DNA of 64,000 bases from Gillisia limnaea DSM 15749 (lineage in GTDB: Bacteria; Bacteroidota; Bacteroidia; Flavobacteriales; Flavobacteriaceae). The stretch covers positions 2,027,448 through 2,091,447 of the forward strand of contig NZ_JH594606.1 in NCBI RefSeq assembly GCF_000243235.1. The letters are read 5' to 3'. Position 1 is the first letter of the stretch, and the number at the start of each line of letters is the position of its first letter. Positions 53,305 through 61,919 of the stretch are shown here, in pieces. Made by a program: the position numbers and the translations under genes. Below the pieces are notes generated by a model, which was not told the DNA's origin, made no database searches, and worked only from the letters and a program-made list of their open reading frames with translations.

Positions 53305-54456
53305 ATGAAAATGACAAAATATAATTCTGTTTACATTTTAAAAACTATGAGCTTCCTTTATGTTGCTTGTTTCCTGCTGTTTTTTTTCAATTCCTGTAGT
53401 TCAGGAGATTCAGAAATAAATACAGCCGTTTCAAATTTACAGGTAGAGGTATCCTTAGCCGGGGCTAATGACCAACAGCCTAATGGAGATGGATCAGGAC
53501 TAGTCCAGGTAACTGCCACGGCCGACAATGCTGTGAGATATGCATTTCGTTTTGATAACGGAGATGTTCAGGAAAGCACTTCAGGCATCATGGAATACAC
53601 TTTTACCAAAGAAGGAACATATACATCAAATGTTGTGGTCTGGGCCTATTCAGAATCCGGACAATTCGTAAATGAAACGGTGAACTTCACCGTTTATAAA
53701 TCTGATGTACAATTCACAAACCTTGTCTTTTTTGACGAATTTGAATACGAGGGAAGTCCGGATGAAGAAAAATGGCATCATCAGGTCATTCCCCCAAATA
53801 ATGGCAGCTGGTTCAACGACGAATTGCAACATTACACAGCCCGTACTGAAAACTCCTATGTGAGCGATGGCACTTTAAAAATTAAAGCTATAAAAGAGCA
53901 ATATTCTTATGGTGCTTCCACTAAATCCTACACCTCTGCCCGCTTAAATTCCAAATATGCCTTTACTTTCGGCCGGGTTGAAGTACGAGCCAAACTTCCC
54001 GCAGCAGCGGGTACCTGGCCGGCAATCTGGACGCTTGGCGCAAATTGTAACGAAACCGGTAGTTTTTTCGAAGGTCAGTATGGAAGCGGACAGTGGCCAG
54101 GTTGTGGTGAAATTGATATTATGGAACAAACCGGATGGGATAAGAATACCATTATCTCACACTTTCATTGGGGAGATAGAAATACCGGAGAATATAAGAA
54201 TATGGGAGGTACGGCGCCTGTTGCAAATACATCGGGAGAATTTCATGTCTATTCCATGGAATGGACCAGTAGCAGCATTAAAACCTTTGTAGACGGGAAA
54301 CTGATTTACGAGCTGCCTAATTCCAGAGAAAAACCATATGATCATCCCCATTATTTATTGTTGAATATCGCTATGGGCGGAAATTTGGGTGGTGCTATAA
54401 ATGATGATTTCCAGGAGTCTTCAATGGAGATTGATTACGTGAAAGTATTTCAATAG
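53305..54456 (+). CDS. GH16 endo-beta-1,3-glucanase (laminarinase) lipoprotein with PKD-like domain
   Basis: 383 residues; lipobox FFFNSC gives Cys31. A PKD-like sandwich (about 40-135) precedes the GH16 domain (about 145-383). Catalytic residues are E269, D271 and E274 in GEIDIME. WFNDELQHYTARTENS, GRVEVRAKLPAAAGTWPAIWTLG and FVDGKLIYELP are usual family landmarks. It probably hydrolyses beta-1,3-glucan at the cell surface. It follows the binding lipoprotein by 62 bp; a terminator at 54481 ends the run. Confidence 0.94.
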   Translation: MKMTKYNSVYILKTMSFLYVACFLLFFFNSCSSGDSEINTAVSNLQVEVSLAGANDQQPNGDGSGLVQVTATADNAVRYAFRFDNGDVQESTSGIMEYTFTKEGTYTSNVVVWAYSESGQFVNETVNFTVYKSDVQFTNLVFFDEFEYEGSPDEEKWHHQVIPPNNGSWFNDELQHYTARTENSYVSDGTLKIKAIKEQYSYGASTKSYTSARLNSKYAFTFGRVEVRAKLPAAAGTWPAIWTLGANCNETGSFFEGQYGSGQWPGCGEIDIMEQTGWDKNTIISHFHWGDRNTGEYKNMGGTAPVANTSGEFHVYSMEWTSSSIKTFVDGKLIYELPNSREKPYDHPHYLLLNIAMGGNLGGAINDDFQESSMEIDYVKVFQ

Positions 54457-54478
54457 ACACTATTTGTTTAGCTATAAA

Positions 54479-54506
54479 CTTCCGGAGTTTCGGCTCCGGA
54501 TTTTAT
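54479..54506 (+). terminator. Terminator after the first GH16
   Basis: TCCGGAG (54481-54487) pairs with CTCCGGA (54494-54500), then TTTTATT. Confidence 0.8.
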
Positions 54507-54604
54507 TCAATTAATCCTGAAGAAATGTTTATTAGCTTCCCTTTTATTTGGCTCCCTTGAGGCACTGGTTTTTCAGGGTAATTATTCTTTTTAAAGTAAT
54601 TTAT

Positions 54605-55471
54605 ATGAAACGCTTCTTTTTAAAAATTTTCCTGGCGCTAACGTTGATTTTCAGCGGAAATTCATACGCTCAGGACTTACCGGTAAGCACGGAAACAGAC
54701 ACCCTTTTCTATGACGATTTCTCCGGAACTTCCCTGGACAGGGAGAAATGGAACGTCATTGGGACCGACTTTTGGGTGAATAACGAGCAGCAGGTCTATG
54801 TGGATTCCACGGCAACTATTTTCACTGTGGAAGGTGCCGATGCCAAAGGAGCCGAAAATGCTCTGGTACTCAAAGCTCATTACAGCCCAAGCTTTATAAC
54901 TTTTCGCGGAAATGATTTCGATTTTATCTCGGGCAGGATTGATACCCGTGACAAAGTAATGTTCACCTATGGAACTGCTGCTGCCAGGATGAAACTTCCA
55001 AAAGGTTCCGGATTTTGGCCCGCTTTCTGGGCACTGGGCGGGGGTGATTGGCCCGAAACCGGGGAGATTGATATTATGGAATATGTGGGAGAGACAGATT
55101 GGATAGGGGTTGCCCTACACGGCCCGGGATATTCCGGAGAGACTCCGCTGGTTAATAAATACTTCTTTCCTGAAGGTGAAGATGTGACCGACTGGCATGT
55201 GTATTCTGTTGAATGGACGCCGGAGGGATTTGATTTTAAAGTTGATGGCAGGTTGATCTACCGGGTTACAAAACCTATGGTAGAGCATTACGGGAAATGG
55301 GCTTTTGATAACCCAAAATTCCTTATTCTCAATCTCGCCTTGGGCGGTGCGTATCCGTACAAAACTAATGGAGTGGAAGAACCTTATAAGGGCATTCCTG
55401 CATCGACGGTGGAACTTATAAAAGAAGGAAAAGCAGAAGTGCTTATTGACTGGGTCTTAATAAGAAAATAA
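54605..55471 (+). CDS. GH16 family glycoside hydrolase, secreted
   Basis: 288 residues. Signal peptide MKRFFLKIFLALTLIFSGNSYAQ without a lipobox, so it is probably periplasmic or released. GH16 domain with catalytic E154, D156 and E159 in GEIDIME; TYGTAAARMKLPKGSGFWPAFWALGG and VDGRLIYRVTKP follow the family pattern. The extra C-terminal part (KTNGVEEPYKGIPASTVELIK) is unlike its two paralogues here. Start chosen at 54605 because the frame from 54548 has no signal peptide. Confidence 0.9.
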   Translation: MKRFFLKIFLALTLIFSGNSYAQDLPVSTETDTLFYDDFSGTSLDREKWNVIGTDFWVNNEQQVYVDSTATIFTVEGADAKGAENALVLKAHYSPSFITFRGNDFDFISGRIDTRDKVMFTYGTAAARMKLPKGSGFWPAFWALGGGDWPETGEIDIMEYVGETDWIGVALHGPGYSGETPLVNKYFFPEGEDVTDWHVYSVEWTPEGFDFKVDGRLIYRVTKPMVEHYGKWAFDNPKFLILNLALGGAYPYKTNGVEEPYKGIPASTVELIKEGKAEVLIDWVLIRK

Positions 55472-55491
55472 AAGGAGAATTGATTAGCCAA

Positions 55492-55535
55492 AGATCCTCC
55501 CCAAAAATGACATTTTTGAGGAGGATCTATTATTG
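55492..55535 (+). terminator. Long stem-loop after the second GH16
   Basis: AGATCCTCC (55492-55500) pairs with GGAGGATCT (55520-55528), and the inner CAAAAATG pairs with CATTTTTG. The 3' side has only a weak T run, so it may terminate or attenuate transcription before the GH3 genes. Confidence 0.6.
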
Positions 55536-55750
55536 CCCAGGCTTTTAAGTTCGTCCGGCCGGGATCTGTGAGAATTGCCTCAAACACACCCGTAAATTTA
55601 CCAAATGTAGCATTCCGGACTTCAGATGCTAAGACAGCAGTAATTATTCAGGATAAAGCTGAAATGGAAAGATTGGTGAACGTTAAGTCAGGGGAAATTC
55701 AAACATTTTTTAATCTCCCTGCTGGAGCTGTTGGAACATTAATATTGTAA
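55520..55750 (+). pseudogene. C-terminal remnant of a GH30 glycosidase
   Basis: The open frame 55520-55750 reads IAQAFKFVRPGSVRIASN then LPNVAFRTSDAKTAVIIQD, ending LPAGAVGTLIL. This is the C-terminal beta-sandwich of GH30 enzymes (KFVRPGAxRI and VAFxTPDGKTVxIVxN are its hallmarks). No catalytic domain precedes it; the frame begins with a stop in the GH16 hairpin. GH30 enzymes of laminarin loci cut beta-1,6 branches. Confidence 0.82.
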
Positions 55751-55754
55751 AAAA

Positions 55755-55925
55755 ATGAGAATTAGAAAATTTTCCAACGAATTGGCAATAACGATGTATG
55801 GATTTATTCCTGTTCAGGCGCAGGATCACGGGCAACAATCCAAAACTGAAATTGCAACTAAAGTAGCGGAGATCCTTTCAAAAATAACTTTGGAGAAAAT
55901 ATTTTTCCTCCGTAATATAATTTAA
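55755..55925 (+). pseudogene. N-terminal remnant of a second GH3 glycosidase
   Basis: A 56-residue frame: MRIRKFSNELAITMYGFIPVQAQ (decayed signal peptide), then KTEIATKVAEILSKITLEKIF, which matches the start of the GH3 fold (compare SVLSLMTLEEKVGQM in the intact gene). It stops four bases before the intact GH3 start at 55930. Confidence 0.72.
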
Positions 55926-55929
55926 GATC

Positions 55930-58206
55930 ATGAAAAAATTAATCCTTACCGCCCTGCTTCTTAATGTTTGCTTTTTTACTTATTCCCAAAACTCAACTAT
56001 TAAAAGTTCTGTTGAAAATGTAGAGACCAAAGTAGATTCTGTATTGTCATTAATGACTTTGGAAGAAAAAGTGGGCCAGATGGTGCAGTACAATGGAAGC
56101 TGGGATCTTACGGGCCCTGCCTCGAATGTTGATGCCAAACAAAAGGAGGAAAACATTAAAAGCGGCAAAGTTGGTTCTATGCTAAATGTGTTGTCTGTAG
56201 ATGCTACCCGACAAGCACAGGAGCTGGTAATGAACAATTCCCGACTTAAAATTCCGCTGATGTTTGGTTATGACGTGATCCATGGATATAAAACCATATT
56301 CCCGGTGCCACTGGGTGAAACAGCAAGTTGGGACCTGGAAGCTATGGAGGAGTCGGCAAGGATTGCCGCCCTGGAATCTGCAGCACACGGGGTGAACTGG
56401 ACATTTTCACCTATGATAGATATCTCCAGAGATGCCCGCTGGGGTAGGATCATGGAAGGAAGCGGGGAAGATCCATATCTTACTTCTAAAGTTGCGGTTG
56501 CAAAAATAAAGGGCTATCAGGGGAATGATCTGGCAGATGCAAATACTATTGCCGCAACTGCCAAACATTTTGCAGGTTATGGATTTGGGGAAGCAGGACG
56601 TGATTACAATACGGTTCATATAGGCGAAAATGAACTTCACAATACAATCCTTCCACCTTTTAAAGCTGCTGCAGAAGCCGGGGTAGCCACATTTATGAAT
56701 GCTTTCAATGATATCGATGGTACTCCTGCCACAGGCCATAAGATCCTGCAAAGAGATATTCTCAAGGGCGACTGGAATTGGAATGGATTTATTGTTTCAG
56801 ATTGGGCTTCTATACCGGAAATGATCTACCACGGATTTGCAAGAGATAAGAAACATGCTGCAGAAATTGCTGTGAAGGCCGGGAGTGATATGGATATGGA
56901 AGGTGGAGCTTATGAAAACCATCTTGAGGATTTGGTAAAATCTGGTGAAATTGATGAGGAACTATTGGATGATTCGGTTAGAAGAATACTTCGGGTGAAA
57001 TTTAAATTAGGGCTTTTTGATGATCCTTATAAATATTCAAATCCGGAGATGTTAAAGAATATTTCTTTTGAGGAGCATTTAAAAACCGCAAGAGATATTG
57101 CTAGTAAATCGATTGTCTTGCTAAAGAATGAAGGTGAACTTTTACCTCTTAAACCTTCAGTAAAAAACATTGCAGTAATAGGGCCATTGGCGGACGACAA
57201 AAATTCCCCAATAGGAAACTGGCGGGCACAGGGAGAAGAAAATTCTGCTGTTTCCGTTTTAGAAGGAATTAAGAATGCAGTAGGAAATAATGTAAGAGTA
57301 ACTTACGCCAAGGGAGCTGATCATGGAACCGGCGTTAAAAATTTCCTTCTTCCACTGGAGATCAATGAAACAGATAAATCTGGTTTTGCTGAAGCAATTG
57401 AGGTTGCAAAAAATGCGGAAGTCGTGCTAATGGTTCTTGGGGAAGATGCATTCCAAACAGGTGAAGGTAGAAGCCAGGTGGAGATTGGACTTATGGGGGT
57501 GCAACAGGAATTGCTTGAAGAAGTTTATAAAGTGAATAAAAATATCGTATTGGTTTTGATAAATGGCAGACCTCTGGAAATCTCCTGGGCAGCAGAAAAT
57601 ATTCCTGCAATTGTAGAAGCCTGGCATCTGGGATCTGAAAGTGGAAATGCTATAGCCGATGTGTTGTTCGGAAAATACAATCCTTCGGGAAAACTCCCGG
57701 TTTCATTTCCAAGAAACGTTGGGCAGGAACCTTTGTATTACAATCAAAAAAACACCGGCCGCCCATACAGTGCCGAACATGTCACTTATTCCGGCTATAC
57801 CGATGTTGAAAAAGATGCACTTTACCCTTTCGGATACGGACTAAGCTATACAACCTTCAAATACGGAGTGCCACAACTTACATCGAAGAAATTGACTCAG
57901 GAAGGTTCAATAACTGTCACAGTCCCTGTAACCAATACAGGTAAGTTGAAGGGGAAAGAAGTTGTTCAGCTTTATATAAGAGATCTTGTGGCGAGTACTA
58001 CCAGGCCGGTAAAAGAACTGAAAGCCTTTGAAATGGTTGAACTTGCTCCCGGAGAAACCAGGGATGTACAGTTTGAAATTGATGAAAAAATGCTTCAGTT
58101 TTACACTGCAAATAAAAAATGGGAATCTGAAGAAGGAGAATTTGAAGTTTTAACAGGTGGCAATTCAAGAGACCTTCAGAAGCAAGAATTTAACTTAAAT
58201 AAATAA
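55930..58206 (+). CDS. GH3 beta-glucosidase
   Basis: 758 residues with a signal peptide (ending FFTYSQ, about residue 20). The (beta/alpha)8 domain starts at SVLSLMTLEEKVGQM; the nucleophile is D291 in FIVSDWAS. The alpha/beta sandwich follows (about 400-600) and a C-terminal Fn3-like domain (about 650-750, VPVTNTGKLKGKEVVQLYI). It hydrolyses beta-1,3- or beta-1,4-linked glucose oligosaccharides in the periplasm. Length is of the BglX type. It is fourth in the row of glycosidases of this locus. Confidence 0.94.
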   Translation: MKKLILTALLLNVCFFTYSQNSTIKSSVENVETKVDSVLSLMTLEEKVGQMVQYNGSWDLTGPASNVDAKQKEENIKSGKVGSMLNVLSVDATRQAQELVMNNSRLKIPLMFGYDVIHGYKTIFPVPLGETASWDLEAMEESARIAALESAAHGVNWTFSPMIDISRDARWGRIMEGSGEDPYLTSKVAVAKIKGYQGNDLADANTIAATAKHFAGYGFGEAGRDYNTVHIGENELHNTILPPFKAAAEAGVATFMNAFNDIDGTPATGHKILQRDILKGDWNWNGFIVSDWASIPEMIYHGFARDKKHAAEIAVKAGSDMDMEGGAYENHLEDLVKSGEIDEELLDDSVRRILRVKFKLGLFDDPYKYSNPEMLKNISFEEHLKTARDIASKSIVLLKNEGELLPLKPSVKNIAVIGPLADDKNSPIGNWRAQGEENSAVSVLEGIKNAVGNNVRVTYAKGADHGTGVKNFLLPLEINETDKSGFAEAIEVAKNAEVVLMVLGEDAFQTGEGRSQVEIGLMGVQQELLEEVYKVNKNIVLVLINGRPLEISWAAENIPAIVEAWHLGSESGNAIADVLFGKYNPSGKLPVSFPRNVGQEPLYYNQKNTGRPYSAEHVTYSGYTDVEKDALYPFGYGLSYTTFKYGVPQLTSKKLTQEGSITVTVPVTNTGKLKGKEVVQLYIRDLVASTTRPVKELKAFEMVELAPGETRDVQFEIDEKMLQFYTANKKWESEEGEFEVLTGGNSRDLQKQEFNLNK

Positions 58207-58761
58207 GGTCCTGGTTAAGATAGCCATTACTTTTTTAGTTTTTTATTTTCAGGTCAGGTTGAATTGTCACCCTGAGACCAGCGATAATAAAATTTATGTA
58301 GCGTAGGAGATAGACATAATCGGGGACAGAAAGTGAAAAAGTTAAAAGTTAAAGAGGAATTTAAAGGTCGGGGGGATGAAGAATCAGTTAAGGTAAAAAT
58401 AAATTCTGCGGAATTCTGCGAATTTTGCGGGAGAAAGCCAGAACTAAAGATTTTGTAAGAGGCCTTTTAACTCAACGGGAGCAATACAAAAAGAATGCAT
58501 TAGTATCGATGATTCTTATTGTACCTGAGTTATACTTGACAAGGCATTACTTTTTTTTAGAAATACGTCAATGGTAACCTGCCCGACAAAGTCATTCAGG
58601 CGGGTTTATTTCCGGGTCTAATATGATGAGGAGTTCTAAATATGATAGGACTGGAACAAGATCAGTCTGAACGTTTTCTATTCCACGGTGTTATATAATA
58701 TAATAATTTCCAAATATTGCTTATCAGCTTCAGATAAAACTAAAGCTTTAAATAAAAAATA
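58207..58761. other. 555-bp spacer with short repeats, no gene
   Basis: Contains TTGTCACCCTGAG (58264), like the start of a known flavobacterial intergenic repeat, a run of TTCTGCG-type repeats near 58408 (TTCTGCGGAATTCTGCGAA) and a hairpin ACCTGCC..GGCGGGT near 58578. I find no open frame worth calling and no clear promoter; the third GH16 may have its own, as this is the largest gap in the locus. Confidence 0.6.
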
Positions 58762-59529
58762 ATGAAAAAATTACAGCCAATTGTACCGTTGGGTCTTTTA
58801 CTGATTGTAACTTCCTGTTCTTCCCAGGCACAGGTTATCTTTGAGGATAATTTTGAAGGTGATCAACTCAACATGGAGTTTTGGAGCTATGAAGAAGGGG
58901 ATGGATGCCCAAATTTATGCGGCTGGGGAAATAATGAAAGACAAATCTATAACCGGGATTGTGTAAGCATTGAAGACGGAAAACTTGTGATTGAGGCAGT
59001 AAAAACCGGTGACAAGTATTTTTCAGGAAAGATCAATACAAAAGACAAAATAGAATTCCAATATGGAACTATTGAAGTTCGCCTAAAACTCCCTACAGGT
59101 CATGGATTGTGGCCTGCTGTGTGGATGCTTGGAGCTAATATTGATGAGGTAGGATGGCCGGGTTCCGGAGAAATTGATATTATGGAATATGTAGGAAGGG
59201 AGCCGCATACGGTATATTCTTCTTTACATACTCCTGCAAGTCATGGGGAAACAGAGAACTCTAAAAAAACAATTATAGAGGATATTGAAGAAGGCTATCA
59301 CACATTTAAAACGGTTTGGACCGAAGATGATATTCAATATTTTGTAGATGGAGATCACGTTTATACCTTTATCCCCAAGGCATATGATGATGCGAATTAT
59401 CCATTTAGGCATCCATTTTACTTTTTGATAAACCTTGCAGTTGGTGGAAATTTTGGTGGTCCGGAGGTGGATGACACCATATTTCCGGCTAAATTTTACA
59501 TCGATTGGATCAAAGTGACCAAGAATTAG
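58762..59529 (+). CDS. GH16 beta-glucanase lipoprotein, third copy
   Basis: 255 residues; lipobox IVTSC gives Cys19. Compact GH16 with catalytic E137, D139 and E142 in GEIDIME; YGTIEVRLKLPTGHGLWPAVWMLG and VDGDHVYTFIP flank it. It has no accessory domain and four Cys near the N-terminal region (DGCPNLCG, DCVSIE). It is separated from the GH3 by a long spacer and lies 137 bp before the sugar transporter. Confidence 0.93.
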   Translation: MKKLQPIVPLGLLLIVTSCSSQAQVIFEDNFEGDQLNMEFWSYEEGDGCPNLCGWGNNERQIYNRDCVSIEDGKLVIEAVKTGDKYFSGKINTKDKIEFQYGTIEVRLKLPTGHGLWPAVWMLGANIDEVGWPGSGEIDIMEYVGREPHTVYSSLHTPASHGETENSKKTIIEDIEEGYHTFKTVWTEDDIQYFVDGDHVYTFIPKAYDDANYPFRHPFYFLINLAVGGNFGGPEVDDTIFPAKFYIDWIKVTKN

Positions 59530-59631
59530 TTATTTTCAATTATTTTTAATTAGTTTTAACAGATTCTTAAAATCTTCCCATGAAACAACCATTAGAAAGA
59601 TTTTTTCACACAGTGGAATGATTATACGGAG

Positions 59632-59666
59632 GTTACATATGACCGCTAAAACAATAAGATAAACAG
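59632..59666 (+). promoter_or_regulatory. Shared leader segment before the MFS transporter
   Basis: GTTACATATGACCGCTAAA, then ACAATAAGATAAACAG, ends at the ATG. The part TATGACC-GCTAAAACAATAA also appears in the leaders of tadA (61597), pgi (3613) and the HGQPGH lipoprotein (32660). Confidence 0.6.
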
Positions 59667-61073
59667 ATGAAAAATAAAACCTACCTTATTCTTATCACTA
59701 TAGTGTCCGCTCTTGGCGGACTCCTTTTTGGATACGACACCGGCGTGATAAACGGTTCCCAGTATTATTTCAGTAAATATTTCGAACTGGATCCCGGGAT
59801 GAAAGGTTGGGTTGTTGGGAGTGCTTTAATAGGTTGTTTTGTGGGTGCCATAGTTGCCGGGCCTTTGAGCAAAGCCATTGGAAGGAAATATTCCCTTATA
59901 ATCTCTGCTATTTTATTTTCACTTTCGGCCTGGGGTTCAGGATTACCTGGATTTTTACCGGAATCTGTTTCCCTGTTAGTGGTTTTTCGATTAATTGGCG
60001 GATTGGGAATTGGGATAGCCTCGATGAATGCACCAACCTATATCGCAGAGATCGCTCCAGCAAAGATTCGTGGTACCCTGGTAAGTTATTATCAACTTGC
60101 CATTGTTGTAGGGTTTTTCGTCGTGTTTTTAGTTACTTATATGATAGGAAATTCGGCTACCGAAGCCGAGAATGTTCAGGAAGGATGGAGATGGATGTTC
60201 TGGTCTGAACTTATTCCTAGTACATTGTTTTTAATATTGTTATTTTTCGTTCCTAAAAGCCCCAGATGGCTTGCTATAAAAGGACTCAAATCTGAAGCAT
60301 ATAAAGTATTGACCCGAATTCACGGAGAAGAAGTTGCAAATACCGAAATTCGCGACATTGAAAAGTCCATTGAAAAAGATAAACATAAAGTCAAGCTGAA
60401 CATATTTGCAAAAGGGGTGTTTTCAATCATTGTGATAGGGACGGTATTATCTATTTTACAACAGTTTACCGGTATTAATGCGGTGCTTTATTACGGTGCC
60501 GATATTTTTGAAAGAGCTCTTGGTTTTGGACAGGAAGATGTATTGCAGCAACAGGTATTGCTGGCCGCTATCAACCTGGTATTTACATTTGTGGCGATGG
60601 CAACAGTGGATAGATTTGGAAGAAAACCATTGATCTATATTGGAGCAGTGGGAATGTTAACAGGATTTTTAATGCTTGGTGGAACACTAATGACCGATTC
60701 TGTAGGATTGCTTTCTTTGGTGGGTGTATTGTTGTTTATCGCTTCCTTCGCAATGTCTATGGGGCCTGTGGTATGGGTGATCTTATCTGAAATGTTCCCT
60801 AACAATATGCGAAGTACCGCAATGTCAATTGCCGTAGCAGCACAATGGGCAGCGAACTATGTGGTAACCCAGTCTTTTCCTCTGGTTGCCGAAAGCGAAG
60901 TGAATAATAGCGAATACTGGAATGGATCTTTACCTTATTTTATATTCTCCGTATTTATCCTTGCCATCATATTCTTCACATACAAATATATCCCGGAAAC
61001 CAAAGGAAAATCTCTTGAAGAACTGGAAGATATGTGGGATATTCCGGAAGAAGCAAAGCAAATACCCAAATAG
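59667..61073 (+). CDS. MFS sugar porter (glucose/H+ symporter type)
   Basis: 468 residues, twelve membrane helices. GGLLFGYDTGVINGSQ at helix 1, GRK after helix 2, RLIGGLGIG, KSPRWL at the end of helix 6, QQFTGINAVLYY in helix 7 and PETKGKSLEEL at the C-terminus are the sugar porter landmarks. It would carry the glucose made by GH3/GH16 into the cytoplasm. Last gene of the glucan locus, in the same direction. Its leader belongs to a segment family shared with tadA and pgi. Confidence 0.95.
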   Translation: MKNKTYLILITIVSALGGLLFGYDTGVINGSQYYFSKYFELDPGMKGWVVGSALIGCFVGAIVAGPLSKAIGRKYSLIISAILFSLSAWGSGLPGFLPESVSLLVVFRLIGGLGIGIASMNAPTYIAEIAPAKIRGTLVSYYQLAIVVGFFVVFLVTYMIGNSATEAENVQEGWRWMFWSELIPSTLFLILLFFVPKSPRWLAIKGLKSEAYKVLTRIHGEEVANTEIRDIEKSIEKDKHKVKLNIFAKGVFSIIVIGTVLSILQQFTGINAVLYYGADIFERALGFGQEDVLQQQVLLAAINLVFTFVAMATVDRFGRKPLIYIGAVGMLTGFLMLGGTLMTDSVGLLSLVGVLLFIASFAMSMGPVVWVILSEMFPNNMRSTAMSIAVAAQWAANYVVTQSFPLVAESEVNNSEYWNGSLPYFIFSVFILAIIFFTYKYIPETKGKSLEELEDMWDIPEEAKQIPK

Positions 61074-61116
61074 AAATGCCCTGCTTACAATTTAAGGAGT
61101 ACCATTTATAAATGAG

Positions 61117-61164
61117 AAAAGGAATTTAAACCGATACTAATAATCAGTTTAAGTTCCTTTTTTG
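61117..61164. terminator. Bidirectional terminator between MFS gene and tadA
   Basis: AAAAGGAATTTAAAC (61117-61131) pairs with GTTTAAGTTCCTTTT (61147-61161) with one mismatch. It overlaps the last codons of tadA (stop at 61144). Confidence 0.8.
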
Positions 61165-61596
61165 TATGAAGAACTTTTTTAGTAATTGGGATGCCTCTGT
61201 TTCCATGATCCCAAATTTCACCTTTGTTTTTGGATGGAGTTTTGTTCCCATTTTTCTAAAACCACGTTCAGGATCCCCGGCGGCAAAAACCAGGTTAGAA
61301 ATCTGTGCCCAATAAAGTGCTCCTGCACACATCTGGCAGGGCTCAAGGGTGACATACATCGTACAGTTTTTAAGGTATTTCCCGCCCAGGTAATTGGCTG
61401 CGGCCGTGATGGACTGCATTTCGGCGTGTGCGGTAACGTCATTCAATAATTCTGTGAGATTGTGCCCGCGTGCGATTATCTTTTCATCGATCACAACAAC
61501 AACACCCACAGGAATTTCGCCCTTCTCAAAGGCAATCTCCGCCTCCTGAAGCGCTTTCCTCATAAAATATTCATCGTCAAAAGGAGTCAGTTTCAT
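61144..61596 (-). CDS. tadA: tRNA-specific adenosine deaminase / nucleoside deaminase
   Basis: 150 residues. HAEMQSI (about 57-63) gives the zinc His and catalytic Glu; LEPCQMCAGAL (about 85-95) gives the two zinc Cys. EIPVGVVVVIDEKIIARGHN matches the TadA side of the cytidine deaminase superfamily; it would convert the wobble A of tRNA-Arg to inosine. The short C-terminus leaves a guanine deaminase or general nucleoside deaminase as alternatives. The leader belongs to the shared family (see findings). Confidence 0.88.
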   Translation of the reverse strand: MKLTPFDDEYFMRKALQEAEIAFEKGEIPVGVVVVIDEKIIARGHNLTELLNDVTAHAEMQSITAAANYLGGKYLKNCTMYVTLEPCQMCAGALYWAQISNLVFAAGDPERGFRKMGTKLHPKTKVKFGIMETEASQLLKKFFIQKRNLN

Positions 61597-61690
61597 ATGT
61601 AACTTTCTATTGTTTTTTATTGGTCATATGTAATTCGCATTTCTTCATCGGTGTTTGCATCTGGTTTCCGTTATGCTCATTTCATATTGA
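61597..61690 (-). promoter_or_regulatory. Shared 5' leader upstream of tadA
   Basis: Read on the minus strand this contains CATAACG, GATGAA, ATGCGAATT and TAAAAAACAATA in the same order and at similar spacing as the leader of the lipoprotein at 32659. The middle part differs: ACATATGACC here, the 20-bp palindrome there. Confidence 0.6.
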
Positions 61691-61743
61691 AATTTAAAGT
61701 TTATGAAAGGTATAAATATAAGTTGGAATACATAAACGCAATT

Positions 61744-61789
61744 ATTCGGGATTGGTTAATCCGTTAATTCGTTAATTCGGGATTGGTTA
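61744..61789. repeat. Short direct repeats ATTCGGGATTGGTTA, twice
   Basis: Two exact 15-mers at 61744-61758 and 61775-61789, joined by GTTAATTCGTTAATTCG-type sequence. Part of the 323-bp gap between tadA and dxs; no gene seen. Confidence 0.75.
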
Positions 61790-61888
61790 GTTCGGGTTAC
61801 TTCCTTAGGTCCTGGGGCTTTATTTCTTTTTGGAGGTGCATCTGCTGAAAACCCAAAAAAGAACAGGGAAAAATACAGATTCAAAATG

Positions 61889-61896
61889 TACCTTTG
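61889..61896 (+). promoter_or_regulatory. -7 box (TACCTTTG) that fixes the dxs start
   Basis: An exact TAnnTTTG match. Transcription would start near 61900, so the longer frame from 61830 and the ATG at 61902 cannot be used; the ATG at 61920 remains. Confidence 0.65.
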
Positions 61897-61919
61897 TTTT
61901 TATGGCTGAAAGTATTTTA

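Noticed and set aside
61830-61919. 30-residue N-terminal extension of Dxs
   Set aside because: The TACCTTTG promoter box lies inside it and family members start at the ATG at 61920.
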